Notes: generated from the sequence alone by a model not told the origin. Shown: positions 19,079 to 27,102, numbered from the stretch's first letter. The stretch is 41,544 nucleotides of DNA from Candidatus Woesearchaeota archaeon (GCA_016184145.1 JACPDF010000026.1:1-41544); one strand, 5' to 3'. A program made the numbers and translations.

Positions 19079-19324
19079 ATGGTCAAAAATAGCGTAATAT
19101 GGATTTCTGGAGCAATATTAAGTTTATTAATGGGCACGATAGGGGTAGTAGGCTATCAAAAATGCATAGATAATGTTGGTTGCTTGCTTTATACTTTTAT
19201 TCCTTTATTTCCAGGAATAATATTAAATTTAACAGGACTAAATTCTATAATCGTTAGTCTAATCTTTTGGTTCCTTTTCGGCTCTTTAATCGGCTTTTTG
19301 GTTTATAAGGTAAAGAAGAAATGA
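19079..19324 (+). CDS. small membrane protein
   Basis: 81 aa, hydrophobic segments, follows the hydrolase gene closely. Confidence 0.55.
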   Translation: MVKNSVIWISGAILSLLMGTIGVVGYQKCIDNVGCLLYTFIPLFPGIILNLTGLNSIIVSLIFWFLFGSLIGFLVYKVKKK

Positions 19325-19485
19325 CTAAAGAAGACGGAGAGAGTTTTTCGTCTCCAAAATTATTCTGCCGCCGTAGTTTTTAATTATAAACTTATCAATG
19401 TATTTTCTGTGATAGCAGACCGGATTTAGGAGAAATCGGAGTTAGTTTTTTTCTTTTGTTTTTCTTCGGCTTGTTTTTTAACATG

Positions 19486-19526
19486 TCGGAAATCACAAAT
19501 TCAATAATAATTGTTTTGATTTCCGA
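19486..19526. terminator. 10-bp perfect inverted repeat between convergent genes
   Basis: TCGGAAATCA (19486-19495) / TGATTTCCGA (19517-19526). Confidence 0.45.
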
Positions 19527-19547
19527 TCACGCTCAAAAACCGTTAAT

Positions 19548-20195
19548 TTATTTTCCAAAATTGTGGTTTTTGACGATTTCAAATAGTTCATCCAGAATTT
19601 CTTGAGGAATTTTAACATTCATTTTATTTTTTAATTCTTCCAGAAAACATCCTAATTCAAAAACAGCTTTATCTTTGCCTAGCTCGATCTGTTTTTTAGC
19701 TTCTTCTACCAGCAATTCCCACTTAATTTTCCCAAGATCTATTATTTTTCTTGCATCGTCCTTGTCTTTTAACCTATCAGTTGCACATTTCATTAAAATT
19801 ATGTCATGAGGGTCGGCTATTTTAAGTATTAAATTTTCTCCAAATTGGTGTATACTCTCTGCCCTTTTCTGCATATTTTCAGAAAATACAAAATCTATAA
19901 CATTTACAACAAACAAATCAAATCTTTCATCATTTAGCTTTAACATTTCTGGATGATTCCTTCTTGTTCCGTAAACTTTTATCGTGTCAATTTCTCTATA
20001 GCCAAACGATTTAATGGCGTCTTTAAAAGTATCTTTATCCTTTTCATTTTCAAATACTAAATCAATATCTAATGTGGAATCTTTAATCCCTAAAAACATC
20101 ATTGCTGTACCACCAACAGCATATGCTGTTACTTTTTTATTTAGTATTCTAGCTATGTTTAAGAATAGCTTTTGCTGCTCATCTACGGTTATCAT
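19548..20195 (-). CDS. AbiEii/DUF6036-like nucleotidyltransferase (putative toxin)
   Basis: AYAVGGTAMMFLGIKDSTLDIDLVFENEKD nucleotidyltransferase core; 4-bp overlap with upstream regulator. Confidence 0.65.
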   Translation of the reverse strand: MITVDEQQKLFLNIARILNKKVTAYAVGGTAMMFLGIKDSTLDIDLVFENEKDKDTFKDAIKSFGYREIDTIKVYGTRRNHPEMLKLNDERFDLFVVNVIDFVFSENMQKRAESIHQFGENLILKIADPHDIILMKCATDRLKDKDDARKIIDLGKIKWELLVEEAKKQIELGKDKAVFELGCFLEELKNKMNVKIPQEILDELFEIVKNHNFGK

Positions 20196-20812
20196 TTATA
20201 ATCACTCAAATCATTTTTATTGAAAGGTAGATAAGTTTTCCATGTTTCTTCAACCTGCTTAAAATCTTTTGACTTTAAACCAGGAATAGTATATTCAAAA
20301 TTATACTCTTCTTTTGGTAAGGCATTATTTCTGAATCTATCCGGCATCCCCCTCACCCTCATAATTTTTTTTGCTAGATCATATAATGCTCCGACTTGTC
20401 TTTCTATCCTATTTTTTTTAGCCAGTTGGTAAAGTTCGCTCCAATTAGTTATTTTTTTGAATAATGCCAATGACGCCAATATCGTTCTTAAACTTCCCGT
20501 TTTAATTGCATAAACTAAAGTTTCTTCTAAACTTGGATCTTTTCCGTATATCTTGTATGTTATCGGAGTTGCAATTTTAACTGGAGAATACTTGTTTATT
20601 ATTTCAAAATAACTTGTTCCTTTAAGTTTATTCTCAAATGATATATTATACACTCTTTTGTTATTGCTTAACCGCTTTGTCTTGACATAGCCCTCTTTTC
20701 TTAAACGAAATAAATAGTAAATAGTCTTACCTTTGTTTGTGTTCAATATATTGCTAGCTGAATCGATAGTTTGTACGCCTTCCAGTTTCTTAAGTAATAT
20801 CCCAGTTTCCAT
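20192..20812 (-). CDS. AbiEi-like winged-helix protein (putative antitoxin)
   Basis: N-terminal HTH (IDSASNILNTNKGKTIYYLFRLRKEGYVKTKRLSNNKRVYNI), followed by nucleotidyltransferase gene. Confidence 0.6.
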   Translation of the reverse strand: METGILLKKLEGVQTIDSASNILNTNKGKTIYYLFRLRKEGYVKTKRLSNNKRVYNISFENKLKGTSYFEIINKYSPVKIATPITYKIYGKDPSLEETLVYAIKTGSLRTILASLALFKKITNWSELYQLAKKNRIERQVGALYDLAKKIMRVRGMPDRFRNNALPKEEYNFEYTIPGLKSKDFKQVEETWKTYLPFNKNDLSDYK

Positions 20813-20814
20813 TG

Positions 20815-20884
20815 GTTAAATGTAGCTATAACTAATATATAAACTTTTCTATTTTTATCTAAATAAAGTTAAATGTAGCTATAA
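20815..20884. promoter_or_regulatory. duplicated operator-like 17-mer upstream of the AbiEi-like gene
   Basis: GTTAAATGTAGCTATAA at 20815-20831 and identically at 20868-20884, 53-bp period. Confidence 0.75.
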
Positions 20885-21366
20885 AGATATATAAAGAAAG
20901 TCAAAATTGCTGTTATCAAAGATATTAGACTTAATGGAAAATTGAAATTAAGGCTAAAAATGAAGAAGAAGCATATGAGAAAGCAGATGAGATGCAGCAT
21001 AATCAAGAGTTTTTTCTTATACGTGGTAAAGAAAGATGGAAGAACTTAAAGAAGGCAGTCCGTGATATGTAAAACACTTCATCTGGAAAGGCGATTAAAA
21101 CAAAAACTAATCACCTTCTGCATAAGGCATTTTAATGACTACAAGCCGGAAATTTAACGGGTGTAATTGTTAAGGTGTCTACAAAACAATGGGTATGTAG
21201 TCACCTAAATCAAAATGCCCTATAAATAACGCCTGAAGAAAGTGCCGCTGGCTGGCGGTTCTTAAAATCATAATTTTTTGCAGTGCCGTAAACTTCTGGG
21301 CTAAAGCCAAGAGAAGTTACAAGTCCTGCAATAAGCGCCTTTCTAACTTGCATTTTTATCTTTCAA

Positions 21367-21762
21367 TCAGTGTAAGTTTTTAATTGCCTTATGCCCGCCA
21401 TATACTTTTGATTCCTTTTTTAATTCTGCTAATTTTTGCGATGCTTCAACAGTCTTCGACCCAAAATAGGTTGCCCCATCGCCTAAAATCTTTTCCAAAG
21501 TAGGGTTTGCTGAGGAATTTTCACATGCCCAAATAAACCACACCCATAAAGATTGGTAACAGCTGTAAAGTTTATCTTGCAAATCCTTTCTTAGAGCCAA
21601 TGGTAAATCCGGCTGGTTGATTTCATCCTCCAAATGAAATGCTGCCTCACGAAATGCATATTGAGAGCCAGCATAATAACCATTACTCTTAAAAGCGAGC
21701 GCCCTGTTATACAAAGTTGTTCCCGAAGAAGTATGTTGCAGATTAGTAGCCATACTAACCAC
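21367..21762 (-). CDS. hypothetical alpha-helical protein, paralog of next ORF
   Basis: GTTLYNRALAFKSNGYYAGSQYAFREAAFHLEDE...LQDKLYSCYQSLWVWFIWA. Confidence 0.65.
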   Translation of the reverse strand: MVSMATNLQHTSSGTTLYNRALAFKSNGYYAGSQYAFREAAFHLEDEINQPDLPLALRKDLQDKLYSCYQSLWVWFIWACENSSANPTLEKILGDGATYFGSKTVEASQKLAELKKESKVYGGHKAIKNLH

Positions 21763-21893
21763 TCTGAAAGTTGCAGTATTTAAACTTTTCTATATTTAAC
21801 CACTATAAAGTAGCATAAAATCTAGCATGAATTAGATAGAGAAGCCCAAAATTGCCAGGGCATTTGACTAAATAATTTGTCAATCAAGACTTT

Positions 21894-22331
21894 CTAATTT
21901 TTTGGATATTTCTGTAATTTTTGGTATATTTCTGTGGCTCTTTTTCCATAGTATGTTGCTAAATCATCTTGAGCAACTATAGTTGCCACCCAAACTTTTT
22001 GGTAGCACTTATACAGCTTTTCCAATACTCCACGTATTTCGCTGCGATTGCTGCTAGGACTGGCTGAACTTAGCTTTTGTTCCAGAATACTTAGCTCTTG
22101 TTGAAGAATATCTGCGGCATCATTAAATTTTTCTATAGACGCCTCATAGTTTTTTTCCCTCAGCGACAATGCTTTTTTATAAATCCTTGTGCCTTCAGAG
22201 TCCTGAGCGGTAGTAGGAGTGGTAGCAGAAGGGCTGCGACGTCTCATCGCATCATACCACGGATGCGCTTGCATATAAATTTTTCCATAATCGCTGCAAT
22301 ACCAGCCTAAGAATTCCCTTTCCCGTCTCAA
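21894..22331 (-). CDS. hypothetical alpha-helical protein, paralog of previous ORF
   Basis: GTRIYKKALSLREKNYEASIEKFNDAADILQQE...LEKLYKCYQKVWVATIVAQ. Confidence 0.65.
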   Translation of the reverse strand: MRREREFLGWYCSDYGKIYMQAHPWYDAMRRRSPSATTPTTAQDSEGTRIYKKALSLREKNYEASIEKFNDAADILQQELSILEQKLSSASPSSNRSEIRGVLEKLYKCYQKVWVATIVAQDDLATYYGKRATEIYQKLQKYPKN

Positions 22332-22395
22332 AAAACCAAAACTATTTAAATAAGCTCGATTTTATCGTCTAAAAACAACCAAAGAGGGTGGTAAA

Positions 22396-22638
22396 ATGGG
22401 AAAAGTAATTGCAAGAACAGGTGTCAAAAGGGAAAAAGGATACCTATATTTCCTGGACAAGAAAGGCAATGTTGCCAAAGTCCAGATGAAGAGGGCTGGA
22501 AAAAAGACCAGCAAAACGCAGACAGTTGTTGCCAAAGCAGGCATCAAGAGGAAGGCAGGTTTCCTTTATTACATCGACAGGTCAGGAAACGTCTGCGAAG
22601 CAAAGATGCAGAGAGGCGGAAAGAGGAGGAAGAGGTAA
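22396..22638 (+). CDS. small basic protein with two copies of a ~35-aa motif
   Basis: VIARTGVKREKGYLYFLDKKGNVAKVQMKRAGKK / VVAKAGIKRKAGFLYYIDRSGNVCEAKMQRGGKRRKR. Confidence 0.8.
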   Translation: MGKVIARTGVKREKGYLYFLDKKGNVAKVQMKRAGKKTSKTQTVVAKAGIKRKAGFLYYIDRSGNVCEAKMQRGGKRRKR

Positions 22639-22714
22639 AGTTTCTGCGTTCTTTTTTTTATTTTTTTATATTTCTTAAAAATCCATCATAAATCAGGATT
22701 ACTCATCAGAAAAA

Positions 22715-23209
22715 TCACATAATATAATCGGTATTATCCCTGTCTATGCCGGAAATAAACTCTATGCTCATGTCTTCAGGAGCTTCAAATTCCGTCCCCA
22801 GCACAAGGTTCGGCAGGAATTTTTCCATATCAAGGGCTATTTGAGTGGCTAAATGATTTTTGCCAAAGTATTTTTTTGTTATTTCATAAGAGAGCATCCT
22901 GACTTCGCGCTCATCAAGAATCCCAAGGCTGTGTATATACTCGTGCAGCATAACATGGAACACGTAAGGGTTATAGAGGGCAGGTTTTTTCTGCTTTAGG
23001 CTGTTTAACGGCCTTTTGTTTATTACAATGGTGTTAGCGTCCATAGAATAAAAAGCCCCTAAAAAGGCATGGCCATACACTCCCAGGTCGCTTAAGCCAA
23101 CCAGCAATCCTGCCTGGTCCTTCCCAAGATAATCCTGCACTATTTTTTTTACAAGCCCGAATATATCCGCAAAGCTGTCTGCCTTTTCCAGATGTTTTTT
23201 ATATGGCAT
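22715..23209 (-). CDS. putative zincin-like metallopeptidase (HExxH)
   Basis: YVFHVMLHEYIHSLGILDEREVRMLSYEITKKYFG. Confidence 0.65.
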   Translation of the reverse strand: MPYKKHLEKADSFADIFGLVKKIVQDYLGKDQAGLLVGLSDLGVYGHAFLGAFYSMDANTIVINKRPLNSLKQKKPALYNPYVFHVMLHEYIHSLGILDEREVRMLSYEITKKYFGKNHLATQIALDMEKFLPNLVLGTEFEAPEDMSIEFISGIDRDNTDYIM

Positions 23210-23254
23210 GCAGGGCTATATTGAGCAAGATTATTTAAATTTTGTCTTTAAGCT

Positions 23255-23527
23255 TTAATGCCTTACCTCAAAACCATCAAACTCGTTCTTTGGCTTTTCA
23301 AATTTGACCTTAACTTTGCTCACTTGCGATGCTCCGGGGCTTTTTTTGCAGAACTCAATTAACTTGCCAATCTTTTCCTTTGGTCCCTCTACTATTATCT
23401 CTACTGATCCATCAGGCATATTTCTTGCATAGCCTTTAAGGCCTAAATCTAAAGCAATTTTTTTGGTATTTGACCTGAAAAATACACCCTGCACAAATCC
23501 ATATACTTGAATATTGGCTCTTTTCAC
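23255..23527 (-). CDS. acyP: acylphosphatase
   Basis: IQVYGFVQGVFFRSNTKKIALDLGLKGYARNMPDGSVEIIVEGP. Confidence 0.95.
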   Translation of the reverse strand: MKRANIQVYGFVQGVFFRSNTKKIALDLGLKGYARNMPDGSVEIIVEGPKEKIGKLIEFCKKSPGASQVSKVKVKFEKPKNEFDGFEVRH

Positions 23528-23635
23528 ATTTTAAGCGTTAACTCTTTTTTATTTAAATATTGCCTATCTTCTCAGAATTTTGGGCTTTTAGCCCACTGGA
23601 CATGCTGCATATAGCACTGGACATTTGCGCGTGAG

Positions 23636-23960
23636 GTATATAAAGGACTTATGCCATTAGCTTGCTTATACACCAAAACTAAAACACCCCTTGGTTTATG
23701 ATATTGAGGCAGGCAGGGAAAAGATCTCCGAAAAAAAACTTCCCTGCCCCACCCCCAATTTCAGCGATTATAAGGATATTAAAAAAATCAGTTTAAAAAA
23801 AAACGGCCGCCCAATGCGGCAGAACAGAAGGTTGATACCCATCTGCTGGAAACAGCAGCGAGATGCGAGTGAGCTCGTTGCGAACTCGCTCACAATTCAC
23901 AGGTTCAAATCCTGCAAAGGATAAACTTTTTGGGTGAGACTCCCAGCCGCGGCGCGATCA
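23636..23960 (+). ncRNA. candidate structured non-coding RNA locus (identity unresolved)
   Basis: TATA-like GTATATAAAGG near 23636; hairpins GGCAGGGAA/TTCCCTGCC, GCCGC-CCAAT-GCGGC (23806-23820), CTGCTG-GAAA-CAGCAG (23843-23858), long palindrome 23860-23900, T-arm-like CAGGTTCAAATCCTG (23900-23914); no convincing protein. Confidence 0.4.
23860..23900 (-). repeat. inverted copy of the hairpin module from repeat C
   Basis: Reverse complement GTGAATTGTGAGCGAGTTCGCAACGAGCTCACTCGCATCTC matches 26140-26186 except for a shorter loop. Confidence 0.9.
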
Positions 23961-23993
23961 AATAATCCAATAAGATACGAGGTGACAAGAAAA

Positions 23994-24116
23994 ATGGACT
24001 TAAGCAACGAAACAATAAAAGAGCTGTTTTACAGGCAGATAAAAGAGCTTACGTTAAGAAAGCAAGACAGCTTTGACCTGCAATTCAGCGGCAAATTACT
24101 GGAAGAGAGGTGGTAA
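23994..24116 (+). CDS. small hypothetical protein (40 aa)
   Basis: MDLSNETIKELFYRQIKELTLRKQDSFDLQFSGKLLEERW, preceded by GAGGTGA RBS-like sequence; ORF track starts at 23934. Confidence 0.55.
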   Translation: MDLSNETIKELFYRQIKELTLRKQDSFDLQFSGKLLEERW

Positions 24117-24118
24117 AG

Positions 24119-24268
24119 ATGGAAGAAGAGATTTATCCTGAGGAAAACAAGGAAGAAAATCTTGATGGTGACAGCATTTATTCTGAAATCGTAATAGAGC
24201 AGCTTATTGAGGATGATGAGCTGACTGCTGGGGAAGAAGGGTTCATGGTAGGCTACCTTGATGCGTAA
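24119..24268 (+). CDS. small acidic hypothetical protein (49 aa)
   Basis: Read manually: MEEEIYPEENKEENLDGDSIYSEIVIEQLIEDDELTAGEEGFMVGYLDA, 2 nt after previous stop. Confidence 0.55.
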   Translation: MEEEIYPEENKEENLDGDSIYSEIVIEQLIEDDELTAGEEGFMVGYLDA

Positions 24269-24341
24269 AATATTCAATATAAATTATTTTATTTGACTTG
24301 TTTACACAAAATATAAATACGCTTTCTTATTCACTTTTTCC

Positions 24342-24911
24342 ATGAGGGTGTTGAGCAAAGAGGAATTTAAGCAGGAAAAAGATATCATAAGGAACAAATT
24401 GAAGGAAGAAAACACTGTGTTTATTTATCCTACTGACACTATTTACGGCATTGGGTGCAATGCATTAAACAAAGAAGCAGTTGAGAGAATAAGGAAAATA
24501 AAGCATCGCGCTAATAATCCTTTTTCTGTCATTGCGCCTTCAAAAGAATGGATTGCGGAGAACTGTGAGGTAAATGAGAATGCAAAAGAGTGGATAAAAA
24601 AGCTGCCAGGGCCTTACACATTGGTATTAAAAACAAAAGAGGAGTGCGTGGCAAAAAATGTTGCTCCGGGGCTGAAAACTTTAGGGATAAGGATTCCCGA
24701 CCACTGGTTCTCTGGTTTTGTCAAGGAAATAAGCATTCCAATAGTGTCCACATCTGTAAATATCTCTGGAGGGGATTTCATGACCTCCTTGGAAGATTTG
24801 GATGAGGGTATAAAGGCCAAAGTGGATTTCATAATTTATGAGGGGCCTAGGCAGGGAAAGCCGAGCAAGATTGTTGATTTGACAAGCAAAGTTAAGGTTA
24901 TTGAAAGATAA
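24342..24911 (+). CDS. Sua5/YrdC/YciO family L-threonylcarbamoyladenylate synthase
   Basis: VFIYPTDTIYGIGCNALNKEAVERIRKIKHRANNPFSVIAPS, LPGPYTLVLK, TSVNISGG. Confidence 0.9.
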   Translation: MRVLSKEEFKQEKDIIRNKLKEENTVFIYPTDTIYGIGCNALNKEAVERIRKIKHRANNPFSVIAPSKEWIAENCEVNENAKEWIKKLPGPYTLVLKTKEECVAKNVAPGLKTLGIRIPDHWFSGFVKEISIPIVSTSVNISGGDFMTSLEDLDEGIKAKVDFIIYEGPRQGKPSKIVDLTSKVKVIER

Positions 24912-24961
24912 CACCTCTCGTATAGCAAAAATTTTTAAACGATACTTCTTATCCCTAAATT

Positions 24962-25618
24962 ATGCAAAAACCCAAAGAAGAAAAGAAAGAAACAAAACAA
25001 GATTTACATAAAAAGCTAAAAATACTTGCGGCTGGAGACATACATGGGGACACCAGCTTAGCTGAAAAGCTGGCTGAGAGAGCGCAGAAAGAGAATTGCG
25101 ACCTGGTTATTTTATGCGGAGACCTTACCATGATGGAATCTTCCACTGAAAATATAATAGGGCCGTTTGCAAAGAGGAAGGAAAAGGTTTTGCTTATTCC
25201 CGGAAACCATGAGACTGTTGCTACGGCGGATTTTCTTGCTGATTTATATGGAGTAAAGAATATCCACGGCTACTCTGTTAAGTACAAAGATGTCGGGCTG
25301 TTTGGCTGCGGCGGAGCTAACATAGGACTGCACCAGCTGGATGAAAAAGAAATCTATGATTTGCTCAAAAAAGGATTTGACAAGATAAAATATTTGCAGA
25401 AAAAGATAATGGTTACGCATGTGCATCCTGAAGGCACTAAAATAGAGAAATTCACCCAAATATTTCCCGGGAGCTCTGGGGTAAGGAAAGCAATAGAAAA
25501 ATTCCAGCCGGACATACTGCTTTGTAGCCATGTTCATGAGGCAGAAGGTATAGAAGAGAAAGTAGGCAAGACAAAAGTCATAAATGTCGGCAAGAAAGGC
25601 AGGATAATAGAGATTTAA
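24962..25618 (+). CDS. calcineurin-like metallophosphoesterase
   Basis: AAGDIHGD, LVILCGDLT, LIPGNHE, CSHVHEAEGIEEKVGKTKVINVG. Confidence 0.9.
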   Translation: MQKPKEEKKETKQDLHKKLKILAAGDIHGDTSLAEKLAERAQKENCDLVILCGDLTMMESSTENIIGPFAKRKEKVLLIPGNHETVATADFLADLYGVKNIHGYSVKYKDVGLFGCGGANIGLHQLDEKEIYDLLKKGFDKIKYLQKKIMVTHVHPEGTKIEKFTQIFPGSSGVRKAIEKFQPDILLCSHVHEAEGIEEKVGKTKVINVGKKGRIIEI

Positions 25619-25878
25619 TCGTATTCTTCCATGCCCATTATGTCAAAATCAACAGCTTCCTTCTCTTCCTTTTTTGGCTCTGCTTTCACTTCGGGCTTGC
25701 TTCCGGAATCAGAGCTGCTGAACATATTAAATGCCCCGCCTTCCTGGCTAGAGCTGCTATCGCTAAAGATATCCTGATTGCTCATAATCTCTTTTTCCCC
25801 TACCAGGGATGAGAGCATCTTTATCACTCTTCTTATCTCTTCATGGCTGTCTTCCTTTGTGTCTATGGTGATTTTCAT
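25615..25878 (-). CDS. small conserved hypothetical protein
   Basis: MKITIDTKEDSHEEIRRVIKMLSSLVGEKE..., start at 25878 preceded by AAGGAGATTA RBS-like sequence; ORF track extends to 25974. Confidence 0.7.
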   Translation of the reverse strand: MKITIDTKEDSHEEIRRVIKMLSSLVGEKEIMSNQDIFSDSSSSQEGGAFNMFSSSDSGSKPEVKAEPKKEEKEAVDFDIMGMEEYD

Positions 25879-25967
25879 ATTAATCTCCTTATACCTATAA
25901 ACCGAGAATTTAAACTTTTCTATAAAATAGAACAGGAGCAATTGTGCAGCTTTATGGATAACTATGA

Positions 25968-26242
25968 TTTTCAATCCGCCTTCGGCAGATTATAGTGCGA
26001 GAGTGAATTGTGAGCGAGTGAACAATTTCATCGTGTGCCTAATTTTTACTGCTCGCTCACTCGCATCTCACACGCTCCCTGCCAATACGCTCAAGCCTCG
26101 CGTTTGATTACAGATGCATTCGAGGCAAAAATTTATTGAGTGAATTGTGAGCGAGTTCGCTCTAAAAACGAGCTCACTCGCATCTCACAAAAATTTTTGC
26201 CGAGTGTAATTATTGTGAGCGAAGCGAACGGATTGAATTTTG
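25968..26242 (+). repeat. dispersed intergenic repeat, copy C, with terminal inverted repeats and two internal hairpin modules
   Basis: TTTTCAATCCGCCTTCGGC 25968-25986; CGGATTGAATTTTG 26229-26242 in inverted orientation; GAGTGAATTGTGAGCGAGT at 26001 and 26138; GCTCACTCGCATCTCACA ending 26072 and 26189. Confidence 0.85.
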
Positions 26243-26313
26243 TCCTAAAATTAATATTGCTTACAACAAATACAATAAATTTAAATATAAATTATCAAAT
26301 TAAAAAAAGCGAA

Positions 26314-27093
26314 ATGGCAGATCCGGAAGTTGATGACATCTTTAAGGATTTTGAGTACAAGGTCAAGGGCAAGAAAGAAACAAAAGAGGCTCCAAAACAG
26401 CCAGTAAGGCAATTTGTTGATGATGAGGAAGAGGAAAAGCCCAAAAAACAGCCTGTAAAATACGAGAGATTGCCGCCAAAAAGGCTGCCTAATTATGAAA
26501 AAATAGCGTATATTGCGATAATTCTTGTTTTAGTTGCTTATACTGCAATTGACTGGATGTATTATCATAATGAAGATAATAATAGCGAGAATGCTAGTAA
26601 GATAAGCGTCAAAGTAGCAACTAATGCTACAGAAGCAAACAAGACTGCTGCAGCAAAAAATGAAACAGTTGCAATAGTTAATAAATCTGCGGAGAAAGAG
26701 GAGAACGAGACTGTTAAAGAGGAAGGGAAGCAGCTTTCAGGAATTGTTACCTTAACTATAGACAAGATTTACACCAGTTTAAGCAAGAGCATTAATGATA
26801 CCGGATATATAGACAAGATTGACTTTACTATAGATAACGGCAAAGACAAGGCATTGAAGCCGAGAGTGGACGTTTATGCATATGACAAGGAAATTGAGGA
26901 AAGCTGGCAGACAAGGAGCAGAGGAGTGTATTTGGGAACTGCGATTGAGCCAGGAGGAATGTATGCAGGAAGCATAAGCCTGTCCCCAAAAACCTTCAAG
27001 AACCTTAACATAAATAAAAACGTAAGATTGAACCTGAATGATACGGATACTGGGTTTATAGCTGCAGTTAATGAGGAAGTGGTTATTTCTTAA
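26314..27093 (+). CDS. single-pass membrane protein, hypothetical
   Basis: MADPEVDDIFKDFEYKVKGKKET..., TM IAYIAIILVLVAYTAIDWMYY, extracellular beta-rich domain; ORF track start 26140 runs through the repeat. Confidence 0.75.
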   Translation: MADPEVDDIFKDFEYKVKGKKETKEAPKQPVRQFVDDEEEEKPKKQPVKYERLPPKRLPNYEKIAYIAIILVLVAYTAIDWMYYHNEDNNSENASKISVKVATNATEANKTAAAKNETVAIVNKSAEKEENETVKEEGKQLSGIVTLTIDKIYTSLSKSINDTGYIDKIDFTIDNGKDKALKPRVDVYAYDKEIEESWQTRSRGVYLGTAIEPGGMYAGSISLSPKTFKNLNINKNVRLNLNDTDTGFIAAVNEEVVIS

Positions 27094-27102
27094 CTCAAAA
27101 TT

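Noticed and set aside
23691-23924. ORF 23691-23924 (77 aa) as a protein
   Set aside because: Overlaps the hairpins and the repeat module; translation has no protein-like motif.
23800-23925. Possible intron-containing or permuted tRNA (T-arm-like CACAGGTTCAAATCCTGC, CTGGAAA loop like tRNA-Ser GGA)
   Set aside because: No 5' acceptor strand complementary to the AAAGGAT that follows the T-arm was found upstream or just downstream, the T-stem has an A-C mismatch, and no normal D-arm could be placed. Kept only as an unidentified RNA candidate.
23804-23953. Possible 5S rRNA (GGCCGCC...GCGG...GATACCCATC...GGAAA...GGGTGAGACTCCC)
   Set aside because: Scattered matches to 5S loops, but helix II/III strands do not pair and the 3' end does not close helix I.
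24962-25618. Mre11 partner for Rad50
   Set aside because: Only 218 aa, lacks the Mre11 capping-domain length and is 10 kb away; reads as a generic calcineurin-like phosphoesterase.
25968-26242. CRISPR array in repeat C
   Set aside because: Only two module copies with unequal spacing, nested palindromes and no regular spacers; no cas genes in the window.
26140-26313. N-terminal extension of the ORF at 26140-27093
   Set aside because: It is translated from the repeat element; the likely start is ATG 26314 after an AT-rich promoter region.
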